Origin: Apus apus
Lineage: Eukaryota > Chordata > Aves > Apodiformes > Apodidae
DNA: 64,000 nucleotides
Assembly: GCF_020740795.1 (NCBI RefSeq)
Contig: NC_067283.1
Location: 109,665,706 to 109,729,705, forward strand
Direction: 5' to 3'
Position 1 is the first letter of the stretch; every line of letters begins with the position of its first letter. The position numbers and the translations under genes were made by a program. Under the pieces are notes generated by a model. The model ran no database searches, was not told the DNA's origin, and was given only the letters and a program-made list of their open reading frames with translations. Shown here in pieces: positions 26,601 through 39,700 of the stretch.

Positions 26601-27450
26601 CCTTGCTTTCTCTGTTGGTAGTTCCTGCATGCAGCAGCAAGTCTGCTCCCCAAGTGTTTCGCTAAAGCCGAGATGCCCACACATTTTTTCCATTGTGAAC
26701 CTGGCTACATCCCTGCCAGCTCATGCAATCAGCTATTGTTAAGTAATTGTTTGAGTCATCCACTGAGCCCGCGCCCAAGCAGGCTTTCTGGATTTAACAT
26801 ATGGGAGATTCACTACTGTTGGTGTGGCTTTTGGGTACTCTGACTCCTGCCTCCACCCAGGAGGGCAACAGCAGCTGAGACTCTCCAGATCGGCTAAATG
26901 TGGCCATTTTCATGCCCAGCCTTAGTCTCTAGCTCCCAGCCACCAGTAACAGACACTACATGACACAGAAAAGCCACTTTTCCCCCATCGTGGAGCTTGC
27001 ATTTACTTCCTGATGCTGCTAGAGATGAGAGGTCTCCCTTTCTTTCCCTATACCCACTGTCACTACCAGGTAATGCAGAGCAAATATCAGAGCTGCTTCT
27101 CCCACCGGTGATGATGTCTCCTCCTGATCCCTACTTGACGTGTGGGATTTATAGTTCAATTTAAGCTTGGCACGGTTGCTGCTCCCCAGCTCCAGCAATT
27201 AGAGGATTTGAGAAGTGCATTATGGGGCCCTGATTTTTCATATGGTCATTCTGGCTGACACCACCCTTTTTACCACCTTTTTACATACACAGGCAAAATG
27301 CTCGGCACATTTTCAGGAGAAGGAAGATTAAAAACCCAACCAAAAAAAGCCCAGGAAAAAAACCCGAAGTGAATTACTGAAGTTTATAAGGCTAATACTT
27401 TATAGGGCTAGTATGCACAGGCCTAGGGCCTTCAAGATAATATAATCTAA
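20688..27450. other. Intergenic spacer, GC-richer middle part
   Basis: No gene supported. The composition is richer in G+C than the flanking introns, with many short overlapping open frames on both strands, none above about 141 codons, and none with a domain I recognise. No LTR pair, polymerase motif or tRNA-like structure was noticed. It could be diverged old repeat sequence or a lineage-specific non-coding transcript, but neither can be shown from the sequence. Confidence 0.5.
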
Positions 27451-27451
27451 T

Positions 27452-27525
27452 ACTTGGAGATCCCCTGATGAAAGGCACTATATATGCAAAGTGCTTTATA
27501 AACATTAATTAGTTAATGTTGAAAA
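27452..27525 (+). mobile_element. Possible ancient LINE/SINE tail
   Basis: The stretch reads TGGAGATCCCCTGATGAAAG, then GCACTATATATGCAAAGTGC and TTTATAAACATTAATTAG. This resembles the GAGAT...GAAAGGCRCTATATAA tails shared by old vertebrate L2/CR1-type LINEs and their SINEs. The end includes an inverted repeat with 8-bp arms, AACATTAA and TTAATGTT, at 27501-27520. The family call is from memory of the motif and is tentative. Confidence 0.35.
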
Positions 27526-30500
27526 TTTTGCCCGGGGCAAAAAAGAAAAAAAAAAAGGTAAAAAGAAAGTAACAAAAATTCCCCTTCCCTCCCTCCCTCT
27601 GGTCCCTAACTATACCAAATTAATGATTCTGTGTGCACACTTAGAGCACTTTTAATTTCTGTTTACTTCTGGGGAGATGGAAGCACTGGAAGTACTTTCA
27701 TATACGTTGCTCTTCTGCAAGCATTGGTAACACGGCTGCTTCTCTTGTGTGATCTAAGCTTCATGAATGAGGACACCTCAAGATCTACAGCAGAACCTTG
27801 ACCATAGTGTTTGCAATAGAACTGCCCAAGCTCTACTAGCTCATCCCTCCATACTCTGTAATCACCTACCAGCCAACCCACATGTGAAGGTCTTTACAGA
27901 GATAGCCTTCATTCCAGGCCACCTTTCCAAACCTTGGGGAATCTCAAGTACAGGGCAGCTGGTTCCAGTGTTGTCACCACATTATATGTCAATACATAAC
28001 ATGCACAGAGAGCAATGGACAAAGTAACATACTTGTTACAGCAAGAGGAGGGAAACTCAGTCTGAAGGTAAAGTAGACCTTGCTTTTGTAGCTGGTTGCA
28101 TGCAGGATGAAGTTGTGTTTCAAAGCAGCTGGTGCAAAAGGCAAGAAGTTGTGCATTCAATAATATTTCCAGCAAGAAGTGTATTTCATCTCTCCTTTGT
28201 GATCCTCACTGGGGAAGCATTCTGCTTCTAGGTAACACTACAGGGGCTGATTTCCCCTGAAGCCCAGATCTGTGCTGCTCTGCTGGATGCTATGTAGACC
28301 CCTTGGCAGAGCGAGCAGATCCCGCTTTCCACCGCCATCCATTCTGCTCCTTTCAGAGCACTGTGCTCACCTCCATGCTTTGCAAAGTTTAGGGGCCCCT
28401 GTAGGAAACACTTCTGTAAAAAAAAACAAAACCCTTTGCATCCCCAATAAGGTCCTTTCAGACTCTACCTGGTCCAAGAAAGTCTGAACCATGCATGGTC
28501 CTAGTTTGCCACAAACCATGACTCTGGATTGCCTGACTCCTACTTCTCCATGCCTTGTTCATCAGCAAAGGACCAGCAGGCCCCTTGACCTGCAGCCAGG
28601 ATGGGCAACCACCTCCCAGCGCCCTCCTGAAAGCTGCAAGGGCAGCGGAGGTCCTGAGGGAAGCAGAGGTGCAGGCAAACCACTGCCCTGAAAAGCCAGT
28701 GGTATCTTCTGGAGCTCTTTTCCATCTGTCCTCTTTGAATTCCACACTCAAGCTCATGCCTGTCAGTCCAGACACTGGGGTGGCTGAGCCTGATGGAGGA
28801 GGAGAAACTGCAATGATGGCCTGGCAGAATGCAAGCTGCTTGCAGCAGCATGTCTGGCCCAGCAGTGTTTTCAGGGCTTGGTCACCTGGGTCCCCACAGC
28901 AATGGCCAGAAATCAGCCAGCCAGGTCTCTGCATGCACCTGCTCCTTTCCCAGCACCCAAAGAAGCAAGTGCTGTTCCCTGACAGTGGACCTTTTGGTGA
29001 GGGATACTTTCCTTTCCGTCTCCTGGCCAGAGCTGATTTTAGCACTTTGGCTCCCCATGATGCCACCCCGTGCAATGTTGCTGTGCTCCAGCAACAGAGC
29101 ACCCAGTCAGCTAGACTTTCCTGGACTGTCTCTGGGAGAGGCAGCATAAAGGGATGAGACTACTGTAACGTACCACCATTTCCCCTAGCCTGAGACTTGA
29201 TAACTGCTATGAGCAAAGTCTTCAAGTGGAGTCAGCCATTGGCTATCCCTCTGGTGGCTGCCTTGTGCCTCCAGCACAGCCTTCCCTTGCACTCCCTTGC
29301 TTCCCTGGGGGTCCGTGCGAAATTTGCATGTGCTCAAGCACCATCCTTATCTCAGCACACCTTTAAAGGGTCTTTGAACAGAAACCTCACTTGAGGCCAA
29401 TGCATCAAGTTTTGCTTCAGTGCTCCTACAATTTCAACCCCCCACCGCAACACAGTCACTTGTGGAGGTGCCTCTTATCTGGCCGGACTCTTCCAGTGCT
29501 AGTGTCTCCATGGCCTCTTGGCACCAGCAGCGAGCAGTGCTCAGTGGTCAAGCAGCTGCATGACCCGAGAACACATCTCCTCTTCACCCTCTTGTGAAGA
29601 GGTGAGTTACCAGGCTTTAATGCTTGTTGGTGCAGCACTATGCTCTGCAGGTGAAATGATAGGGCCACGAATCCAATGCATTCCCAAGGACCTCAACCTT
29701 AATGATCCCCTTAGCACCAATGACAGCTATTGATGGGGTCTTTGGAGAATCCAAGGCTGTAAAGGTTTGTCCTTGCCTAGTCCAGTCGCTGCCACCTCTG
29801 TGCATAGTCATGGTACATCTGAACATCCAACTCAAGCAAGCTATCTAGGGTGAGTTTTGCCTGTACACAAATGCAAGATCCAGCCAGCAGGGAGCCAGCA
29901 CTTACACACCTGTCAAGTACAGACCTACCTGAACGAGCTAAGCTGTACTTTCAACTCATGCAGTTAAGGATGTTTAATTTTAATCCTCTGTCAATGGGGA
30001 GGAAAAAAAATGGTATGAAGTTCTAATAAATAAATCATGCTGCTGAGTGCTCAGATCAGCACATCCTTGCTAGAAGCACTACAGAAAAAGCCACCTTCCA
30101 GCACTGCAGACTGCTTTAAAACTTGCCTTCAAATAGATGTTGTTGCAAGCCAGTGATACACCAGAGCTGTTGTGTTGCCTTCAGATCATGAAACATTTGC
30201 CATTCTGAGGGCGTGCAACACTGAGGAGGAAGAAAACTGAAATATTTAGTAGGTTTTGATGCTTGACTTGAGAACTCTTGAAGAACCCTGATTTTCCAAA
30301 GCCACTGTGCATCCACTCTCAGACAGCCTGGCTGCTTTCAGGTGCATCATGCTGGGCACCTGCCAAGGCAGCTGCTGAAATCACAAGTCTGCTCTGCAAA
30401 TCTAGATGGGAGGTTGCGATGGAGGAAACTGTCTACGCTGCTAATGCTGAAGTTACTGATTTTTACCTCCTCTAGTTTTAAATTAGATCGTGCCTTTATT

Positions 30501-33500
30501 TGTTCTCAAGGAGACAACTGGAAATTTAAAACACGAGAGATGTCTTTTGTAGTGCAACAGGCAAAAGACTTGATTTTCCTGAGATTTCTTGAGTGTTCAG
30601 GCCCTGGTAGGCTCTCACGATAGCTACTAGCATGGGGAACTGTTGCCTCTCAGTCAGGTGCTACCAATTTCACCTAAGCCGTCAGTCTGTGCCGCAGCGG
30701 AGTATTTGCAATGTGTATAAGGGCAAAAGCTGTTTACCACCCACTGGTGAGCTTTTATGTGTAAAACATTCCTTTCACTCTGTGCTGAAGCAGACACTTG
30801 CTTTGATAGTTATATGAAAAAAAAAAAACCACCCTTAACTTTGCTTCAGGATATTTATAACCAAAGCATGCAGAATTACTGCAACATAAAGTCTGCTTCG
30901 CTGCGTCTTGCTGATAGAAAAATGGGAGAAAAAAAAGAAAAAAAAAAAAAGAAAAAAATAGTTAATATAATAAAGAAAAAAAAGACAGATGAGTACACAG
31001 AACACACTTCAGATCTACAGCACTATGTTGTCCCAGCAATGTCACCAAATTCAATTTAAATCTTAAGGAAGAAGCTCATGCTATTGAAGCACTGCAAATT
31101 AACAACAGCCCTGGCCTTATACATCACCCCTCCATGACAACCCACACCTTCACTGCTCTGCGTGGAGAGCATGAAAGTGAAATGGTTTCTTGTCCTCTGC
31201 CCTGCCAGAGGCAAATGCCAGGTCTCAGTATTGTAAACTGTAAGGCAAGGCAATCTGCAGCACTATGGAAAGAAAACGAATACCACACTAGCAGGCAGGC
31301 AGAATGAGACAGAGGTATTTTTAATTGATGCTAGACGAACATAAATAGATGAAGCTGGCGTTAAGCAGCACAGCCCTTTTTCTCTCTCTGCCAGGTACCC
31401 ATTTACCCGGGCTCATAACCAAAGGCCAACATGACATCAGAAGCCCTATGGTGTTTTGCCTTTGGGCAACTGCCGGTAAAACTGGTTTCATCTGGCAGAT
31501 GAGCGTGTGAGCTGAGGTAATTGGTGTGTTCTTTTCTGCCTCAGATTCCTTATCTCATCCTGAATATTCCCATAACCTCCCTTTTTTCCAGTCCTTTTGT
31601 TTCTCAACAAAAAAAATATTTACATTGAAATAAACAGTGGGAGCCTCTAGATCTCATCGCAGGGAGACACAGGTGCTGGTAACTTCATGAGCAATGAGCA
31701 GCACAATGACAGCTGCAGAAACCATAAGCTGGAAACGGGGGGGACTCCTTCTGGTGCGACATTTCCTACTGAGCAGAAGGGGTTTGAACAGACACCATTT
31801 GATGAAGGAGCCTCTCTCAAAAACAGCTGGCCCTCCATTTTTCTTTCACTCCTGAGACCAGTTTGGATTACTTTTCTTCAGTGTTTTGCAATGGAAGAAT
31901 AAAAAACATCTCAATGTGTTGGGAGCACAGTGTGGGAGTCTGTCTTTCTACACAGCCACGGCTGCCTGTCTCCAGGTCTGCATTAGCAGTGCTTTGCCAG
32001 TGCAGCCATACCAGGTTATGCAAAGGCTGAGCAGACTTCCTGCAGGCATCACTCACATCAGTCCCTGCTTTGCTGTCTGACGAGAGCAGGGTCACAGGAT
32101 AAATTCTGCCAGAAAAAGCAGATTTTTCTAACACATCACTGAAAGTACATGATGGGTTTTTTTTGTTGTTGTTAGATTAGCTATGTGGATGCGTAGCTTC
32201 ACCCATCTTAGCTATTGGCTTGAGATGGGCACAGCACATCTACAGGACATGCTCAGAAAAACTATTGTGGGACGTCAGAGTCAGGTTACATGTGAGTGTG
32301 TAAACTGGGTGATGGGACAGACTTTTCTGGCTTGCCTGAAACACGTGAACGTCTACGATTTGCCCCTGGAAGGAAGATGGGAGGAAAAAAAGATTTTCTT
32401 CCTTCTTCCAAACACAGTACTGATACATATAAATATAGCAGAAGGACTGGGCACCATGTGTAGCAGGGACTTGCTGAGGCTGAGGTCCCTGCTCTGACAC
32501 ATTGAATCAAACCAGGTAGAATGCTGCCTCCATTCATCTGCAACCTGAGGAAATGGCCTGCTTTTCAGAAACATAGTTCTTTCTACTTACAGGTCCCTTT
32601 AAAGCTGGGAGGTGCTGGAAGCATGAAGAAATATAGCCACAGACAAACCTAGACGCTTTGTTTTAGCCTCTCCGATTGGAACATTTTGAAAGTTTTCTCC
32701 CTGTTCCTGTGGAAATCACTGGTTAAGCTTCCTGCTGAAGTTGAGCTGGATCCCAAGTCTGTAAGCCCTGATGTATTAAGATGGAGAAGAAAACACAGAA
32801 CACAAGATAGAAAAGGGAGCCTTTAACCTGCCGAACAAGGCTAAAACACAAATCCAGTGGTTATGTTAAACAGTCCAAATGAAAATTATCCAAATGTACA
32901 GGATTATAGGAGAAGAAAGAAAACAGATGACTGGAAAGAGATGATGAAAAATGGGCTAAGGGAGGAGGAAAATATAAAAGCTGGGAAAATGAATGGGAAA
33001 ATTGACCCCAGGATGAGGGAGAGGCCAAAGAAGACATGAAAGGAGGACAGAAGTGGAGGAACATTGGTGTGAAACACAGAAGTTGCTGGGTACAGGCATG
33101 GACAATAGGGCTTTTACATCTGAGCCTCATCAGTGACAGGAAGAGACTCCTCTGAGGTGCAGAGAAGCTGTAAAATGTCTGAGCTCTTTGTGGTCTCTGT
33201 GGAAAAAAACACAGAGGTAATGGTGCAGGGAAGGAATGGAGGTAGGGTCCCCTTGTCTCACCCACCTTGCTGCATGTGCCCCAGCAACCAAGCCTAGGCA
33301 GGTGCTGCAGGAGTCCCTGCTATTTGCTCAGGGGGTTCAGGGTTTCCTGTAGGACCAAGGAGCACGGTACAAGGGTGTGCAGCACAGTGAGCAGGGCAGA
33401 GCCAGATGGCTCCTCCACCACATCCCCCCTGCCCTCACACACACCTGCACACCCCTTTCTACACCACCCTTTTGCTCCCACCCTGCAAGCCAGCACCAGG

Positions 33501-34000
33501 GGGTACCCATGGCCCACATGGGTGGCCAAAGGGCTGCAGCTCTGCATTGCCTCTACACACCTACATGGCACGTAGATATTTGGGAGCAAGGGGGCCTGAA
33601 AGGTTGCTGAGTTAACCAGGGTGGGCAGCTCACTGCACAGACCCAACTCTGTCACTGTTAGGCACATGATGTGACATACACTGATGGTACAGAATGCTCC
33701 TTGACCACCAGGTTTCAAAGCAGGTCCATGTATATGAAGCTGGGAGTGCAGTTTTGACCTCTCTTCTTGTTCCTGTCCTCTCTCTTGTGCTTGGAAATTT
33801 TTGGCCACAGCTTATCCAGGGTCTCAGAAGCAGAGCAACATGCTCCCCCCCCCCATCATGCTTCCCTCTCCTCTTGGTGAAATACTCGCCAGCACAGCGC
33901 TTCGGCAAGGAGACAAATGCCTCAGGTTCAGAAAACACATTTTGGACTTCTAAGAGCAGTGCAATGAGGCAGCTGCCTATTGTGGGCAATTTGGCTTAAT
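27526..34000. other. Intergenic spacer, central to distal part
   Basis: No gene supported. An A-rich low-complexity stretch lies at 27540-27575 and another at 30925-30985. The 28.46-29.16 kb part contains the two longest frames of this stretch (229 codons on -, 200 codons on +), which overlap almost completely and look like a stop-poor GC-rich segment. Around 32.86-33.27 kb the + strand is strongly purine-rich, which produces a Phe/Ser/Pro-rich frame on the - strand. A run of 13 C lies near 33845-33857. Confidence 0.5.
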
Positions 34001-34004
34001 GTGA

Positions 34005-34345
34005 TACTGAATTCAGCTGTTTAATACACCCAGATGCTCCGGCAGTGAGTGTATTAAAAAAAAAAAATCTTCAATAAATAATGGGAGATGTGAATAGGGT
34101 TTTGTTGATTTGTTTTTTTGTTTGTTTCATTTTTTAATGAAAATGGCAAAACCAGTAATTTGCTACTGTACATCTGCATCACTTATTTAACATGATATCT
34201 TGCTGTAGTAATAATCCAGCACCATCGAGTATTACATATGTATTCACAAATATGGTTTATGCTTGTGTTGGTGCATTTACTGTCTGCCAAACCAATTATA
34301 TACATTTTACAATAAATGATACATATTGAACCAAGAACCTGCTGT
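34005..34345. promoter_or_regulatory. CNE-like AT-rich block (candidate only)
   Basis: A stretch of unique, AT-rich, non-repetitive sequence with many short A/T-core motifs (TAATAAT, ATTTGC, CAATTATATA) that looks like conserved non-coding DNA flanking developmental genes. It has no open frame and no repeat tail. Conservation cannot be judged from one sequence, so this is only a pointer. Confidence 0.15.
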
Positions 34346-34950
34346 GTTAATTGCACACATTTTTATAGGGGAAATATGTGGTCATGGAGTGATTTTTCTT
34401 TTTAAGCATATAGAGAGCATGGCAACAGAAGATGCTATGTCTTCAGTTTCCCAGAGATGAAAAATCAATATTTAGTTCTACAATCAGTAACATAAACAAA
34501 AAAAACCCAAAAAGAATGATCTTTGGGTAAGCTTTTGCTGGTGTCTTTTTGTCCCTCTTTCCTTCTTTGCTTGGCGAGATATCAAAAAACATACACCCTT
34601 TCAGCACTATGAGTGTCTCACTGAAATTAAGACTAAACTTCTACTACACTGACAGATACAGAGACCCTGAAATGCCTTCCCAAACCAGGGTCCCACAAAA
34701 GAGCCTGAGGTGCCCTGGGTCTACCTTTCTAAAAGCTCTGCTTTTCATTTGTTTGTTCTTCAGCAACAATATCATGTAATTATGAGCTGCAGCTTCACTG
34801 TTCACAGACTTTCTATGAGTAATACCTTAAATATAGTCTATTACATCAAGCTCAGCACTGGCACCCAATGGCTTTTAACCTCCATTGGGACTCAATCCTC
34901 ATTTTGTTCCCAACTGAAAAAAGATGTTGTGGAATATCTCTCTTGATTGG

Positions 34951-34980
<30 letters not shown>
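34951..34980. repeat. Poly(A) tract, 30 A
   Basis: An uninterrupted run of 30 A on the + strand, the longest homopolymer in the window. The sequence before it is not a recognised retroelement, and I see no clear target-site duplication. A young simple repeat or a retrocopy tail are both possible. Confidence 0.95.
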
Positions 34981-34982
<2 letters not shown>

Positions 34983-36624
34983 ACAGAATTGAAACCCCAG
35001 ATGATACAACAAGGAGAGAAAAGCAGAATGAAGGGATGTCTTACTTTTAAGAAGATGCAAGACAATTGTGCTGGTCCAGAAATAAACAACATGACTTAAG
35101 AGTGACACTTGGGGGAAGAAATGCATTTGTGGCCTCTGGATCTCTGAGCAGTGCAAGGAAGCATGAAAGTCCTTTCCCCACTGTTTTGTATTTTGAGGCA
35201 ACACATGAAGACTCTTCAGTTTCTGATGTTGCTGAAAAGCTTCTGGTTTTATTTATGCTTTTTTTCATGAGAGTTTCTAGTTGTCGCTTGGGAGAAGAGT
35301 TCTTCCTGCAAGTGAGTATCAACTTTTATCCAGCTGTGTGGGGAGGGAGAAGTTGTTTCCTGTGCTTCCCAAAGTTAAGTTTAACTCAGGCTCTGCCCTG
35401 TCCAGGGTCTCTCAAAATGCAGTTAAATGCCAAGGTGAGAGGACAGACAGACACAGAGTATATATTAATTTTTAAGAAAAACAGTCATGTGTTAGTGTAC
35501 ATATTTTTTTTCTGAAAAAGTACACCTACACATTGTTTCTATTTCATTTGCTTAACTTTCTCACAGTCTATAACATACAGTGAGCAAGACAGAATTAAGT
35601 GATGGCCAGGCAGAAGATTTACTTTGTAATCAAGGTACAGATGGTGGTAGGAGAAATAAGAACATCATCTGTAACAAAACAGGCTTTTTCAGGATGTCTC
35701 TTCAATTTTGCCCAGCATAAGGTGGCTGGCTGGCCTTTTTTGTTGCAGTGACAGGTGTAGCTGTAGTTACACATTTCATCTTTAAAGAAAGAAAGCAATC
35801 AAGATAATTTTCTTCTCCATGCATTTTTCACTGACATTAGTGTCCTTCTCCCACTCTAGCATGCTAAGCAAAGAGTATTTGCTAATAACTTCCTCATCAT
35901 TTATCATTCCCACGCCTTGCCATCTCTAACTTGAATTAGCAAGTGGCATACAAACCGCAGACCTAATACCAGAGTTGCAAGTGATCCGAAGTGCTTCACC
36001 TGTGACATTGCCATTAACTGTTTTTGATGACTTACAGCTTTGTTTTCCCACATTAAGCCCCTTTCTTGTCTACACAGCATTCTTTCTTCCTTATGCTACT
36101 TCCAACCCTGCAGAGCTGAGCTTGCACTGCAGAGCTGCAGGTCTGGGACCCGGGAGGCTGAGCCCTCCATCCACCTAACTACTCAAGCATGCATTAATTG
36201 TCCCTCAAGGACACAGCTGGCCTGTTCCAGTAATGCCCTGCTCACACCCCAATGTGTTTCACCAGCACCCTGGGCCCCTGGGAGGCCCCAGTGCCTTGCC
36301 ATGGCAGGCTTTGATGCCCTTCTCCAGCCGACTTGCCCTGGTGTCATTTTTTTTAAACAAGTCTTGCTGGTTTATTCAATGTGCTAAGAGCACCAGGTTT
36401 AGAATAATGCTTTTTCATGCAGATAGTGCCTTTCCTGGCCTGGCCACACACTTCTGTAGCCAGTACTACCAACTTTCTGGAAATGTTTTGCACTACTGGT
36501 GTGTTGCTCTGTAGAAAGAAGAGGAACTTGATGGCACCAAGTAGGGGGTAGGGTCACATTTTGCTCTTCCAGACAAACCTTTCACATCTCTGTCAGTCCA
36601 GTGTTCTTGGAAAGGACAGAAAGA
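34981..36624. other. Intergenic spacer between poly(A) tract and CR1 remnant
   Basis: Mixed-composition unique sequence. The open frame at 35066-35515 (149 codons, +) has no recognisable domain. No RNA gene or promoter signal was seen. Confidence 0.5.
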
Positions 36625-36755
36625 CAGAATGATTGATGTGTGAAGGGACCTCCAGATATCATCTTGTCCATTTCCCTCTGCTCAAGCAGAGCCTCCTCAA
36701 GCTGGTTGCCCAGGACTGCATCCAGACAGCTTTTGAGTATCTCCACGGTACCTGA
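36625..36755 (-). mobile_element. CR1 LINE fragment, degenerate
   Basis: The + strand holds a diverged CR1 3'-end complement: CAGAATGATTGATGTGTGAA, then GGGACCTCCAGATATCATCT, the GCCTCCTCAAGCTGGTTGCC block and GGACTGCATCCAGACAGCTT up to the TATCTCCA block. It is more diverged than the other copies, which suggests an older insertion. Boundaries are approximate. Confidence 0.78.
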
Positions 36756-39700
36756 AGGTTTTACCTGAGGGTGGGGCACGTAGCTGGGCACCCAGGACAC
36801 CCCACTGCCAGCAGCACTCCTTCCACTCCTGCAGTCTGGGCAGCCCCAACAGCAGGTAGAGGAGCTGCCCTGGCTGTCAGCCCTTCCTTGCTGCTGGATG
36901 CTTACAGCCACACTGACTTTTGGGTGTTTTCTCCCCACTGGTGCAGCACTCGCTCATGCGGCAAGGCCCAGCAAGCTGGCAAGTGCCCCTTTTACCAAGC
37001 GGGCTCTTGATCACCATCATTTGGTCACCATATCTGCCATCTGGAGCACCTGACGAGATTGGACCAGCTGAGGCTGCTGCAACAAAAAATGCAGAGGAGC
37101 CAAACATTGAGGACAAGTAAATGCCCTAACTTTTAATGACATGCATTAAAAGAGATAGTTCATCTTGTATTGCAGCTGTTATCAGGCCAATGAGAAAAAC
37201 AATAAAAACAAGCCAAGGTTGTGGCTAAATTGCTAACGTTAAAATAACCCAGATGAATGTTTTAAATGATGTTACTAGCTAAAAGATGCTAGAAAAAGAC
37301 TAAGATAAAGATAAAGTAACATTTACTACCAAAATGTGCAGAAACATTTTGCTTCTCGTCTCTTCATCATCACACATATCATATCTTTGATAACTCTCAT
37401 GGAAGAGATTAGAAAAATACCCATACCATGCACAACATGGAAAAGGAAAGAGGCATTTCCTAAACACTTTGAGAAATGCATTTTTTTTCCTGCAAAAACA
37501 AACTGTATGCTACCCTAATTGATTTATTATCTCAGCAGTGTCCTTTGGGCTCAGTGGATATATTAACATTAAGCAGGTAAAGACTTAAGAATAATTTCAA
37601 ATAGAGATTACAGCAGTCACAGATTAGACTGATATCTGCTGTTGCATGGTGAAAAAATAGAAAAGCTCTATTAAATTTAAGGAAAAAGACAGTTGTGTTT
37701 AAGGGTGTCAGTGAGAAGGTGGTGTGACTACATGTGGCAATGAGCTCCCTGTCAAGCCAGCATATGAACAGCGTGGTGCAATTGGTTTGGTTTCACAGAA
37801 AAGGTCCTTGTCCTTCCTCCCTAGGCTTCAAAGTACTCCAACTACTTTGCTCTTGCACTATCTGGTTTCAGGCAACCAGCGTGGCAGTTTGCCTGAGCTG
37901 AGAAAATATGCTTGAAGTCTGCATTCCCAGGCAGCTTCAACATCCTAAGGAAAATGCTTTGTTTTTGTAGCCTGAAAGTATGTCACAAACATGAATAGAA
38001 TTATACGCTCACTCTCCCTCACTCTCAATCCTCTTTACCTTAGGAAAAAATTATACACTTCCAATTACAGGGCCAGTTAAAATCAATACAAAGGTGGGAG
38101 AAAACAGATCATTTTTCTTATGGAAGTAACTGTTTTCATTAATTTTTCATTAGTCCTGCTTTTGTTGTGCTATCCATCACTGAAGGAGCTGGAATGCAGT
38201 AGATTACATTTAGGTTATCTTACGTGCTTCCAGGATTTAGTAGATATTGCCTGATAAAGCTGCGAGCTTTATGGCTTTAACTTACATCTATCAATAATGC
38301 ATCAGAAGAGAATTTTTCTGCAGAACAGCTGTCCCTGAGCCAAGCAGCTTTCCCCTGGAATAGCTGCACTGGTTACAGCTGAGATGTAACCTAGTAAGCT
38401 AGTCATCTAAAAGCTACAACTGCGAGACAGAGGAGCAGATGCTTAAGGAGGAAGATAATCTGTGAGGGTTTGAGCCCTAGTTTCCTAGTGTTAACATTTT
38501 TTATTTATTTTATTTTATTTTTTTGAGTGTTTGAAGCCAGGAACCAGCTGTGCTTTGCCCCATCTCAGCAATCACACCTGGAAAACATTCCTGCCATTGA
38601 CCATCCTGGCATATACCACAATTTTATTGTGAGCACTATATGAACGACCAAACCTCTTTCACAAATTGCACAGGAGCTTTTCATGGTTTGGGGTTTTTTT
38701 GTGTGTTTTTTTTTTCCTTCTTTTTTCTTCCCCTCTTGCAATGCCTGAGTTTCATGGTAAGGAAATGGAGCATTATAAACAGAAAATTATAGTCACTAAT
38801 GAAGAGCTGACCCAGAGAAAGAAGGTGAAGACATCAGTATTTCCTACTTAAAACATAAAAGGTGAAGGGATTTTATTTACTTTTCTCTCACTTGAGAAGG
38901 AATTAGAAAGAAAGTAATCTCAAGGGTACATCAAGCCTAACATGGTAGTGTTACTTTTAAAGCTTCTTCAGACATCTCAGGGATGCCTTGTGTTTGCTTG
39001 AATAGCTTGCAACCCTCAGCTTTAAAAAAAATGTGTCATAGCACCTCACCAATTCCAGCCTCTTTCTATACTGCAAGAGGGGTTGTGAAAGAGGGTGGCA
39101 GCTGAGCATGACTCTTGAAGCTCAGCTTGCCACCCAGGTGGTTGGAAGCCAAACCTCTCCAGCTTCCCCAGCTGCAAGGTGAGCTTATTACCTTCTTCAC
39201 TAACAGGTAGAGAGACGCTTAATTGAAGGCTTGTACAATGCTTTGAAGACACCAAGCACTGTGTTAAGACCAAAACTATTCCTCTTGAGCTGCCCAGGCA
39301 CAGCCCCAAGCAGAAGAGAAGGAAACCTCCTGAAATGGAAAAAGCAAGGGAAAGAAACACGCAGCTACTTTTGTGGCAAAAAATGTTGTAAAATGTGAGA
39401 CACCCAGAGCTGAAATACTTATTCAGAAGTGGCAGGGATTAGTGAAACTATAGATCTTCAGAACTAGTGTTCACAGTCTGGTTGTTTTGTCTTTTGTTTT
39501 TGCATTGAGAGTAATTGCTTGGAGGTTAATCAAATTAAGTATTGACTATCCATTGGTGATCCCTGCTTAGCTCCCTGGTTTGAACTAAAACCAGAACAAG
39601 TACAACACGTGAATTTTGGGGACTTCAGCATGTGTAGATTTCGTTTCAGTCAATGCCCAAAGCAAGGTGCTCACTCGACAGGTTGCTGCCCTGCCCTTCA

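Noticed and set aside
21000..29000. Degenerate endogenous retrovirus filling the GC-rich spacer
   Set aside because: No LTR pair, primer-binding site or polymerase-like motif was seen in any frame.
28458..29147. 229-codon - strand frame as a gene
   Set aside because: No recognisable domain, and an antisense frame of almost equal length covers the same bases. Kept only as a finding to test.
32861..33265. 134-codon - strand frame rich in Phe, Ser and Pro
   Set aside because: It is the complement of a purine-rich + strand tract, so its residue bias is a compositional artefact.
33320..33808. 162-codon - strand frame
   Set aside because: Composed of biased Cys/Gly/Val and Ser/Leu stretches with no recognised motif, and shadowed by open frames on the + strand.
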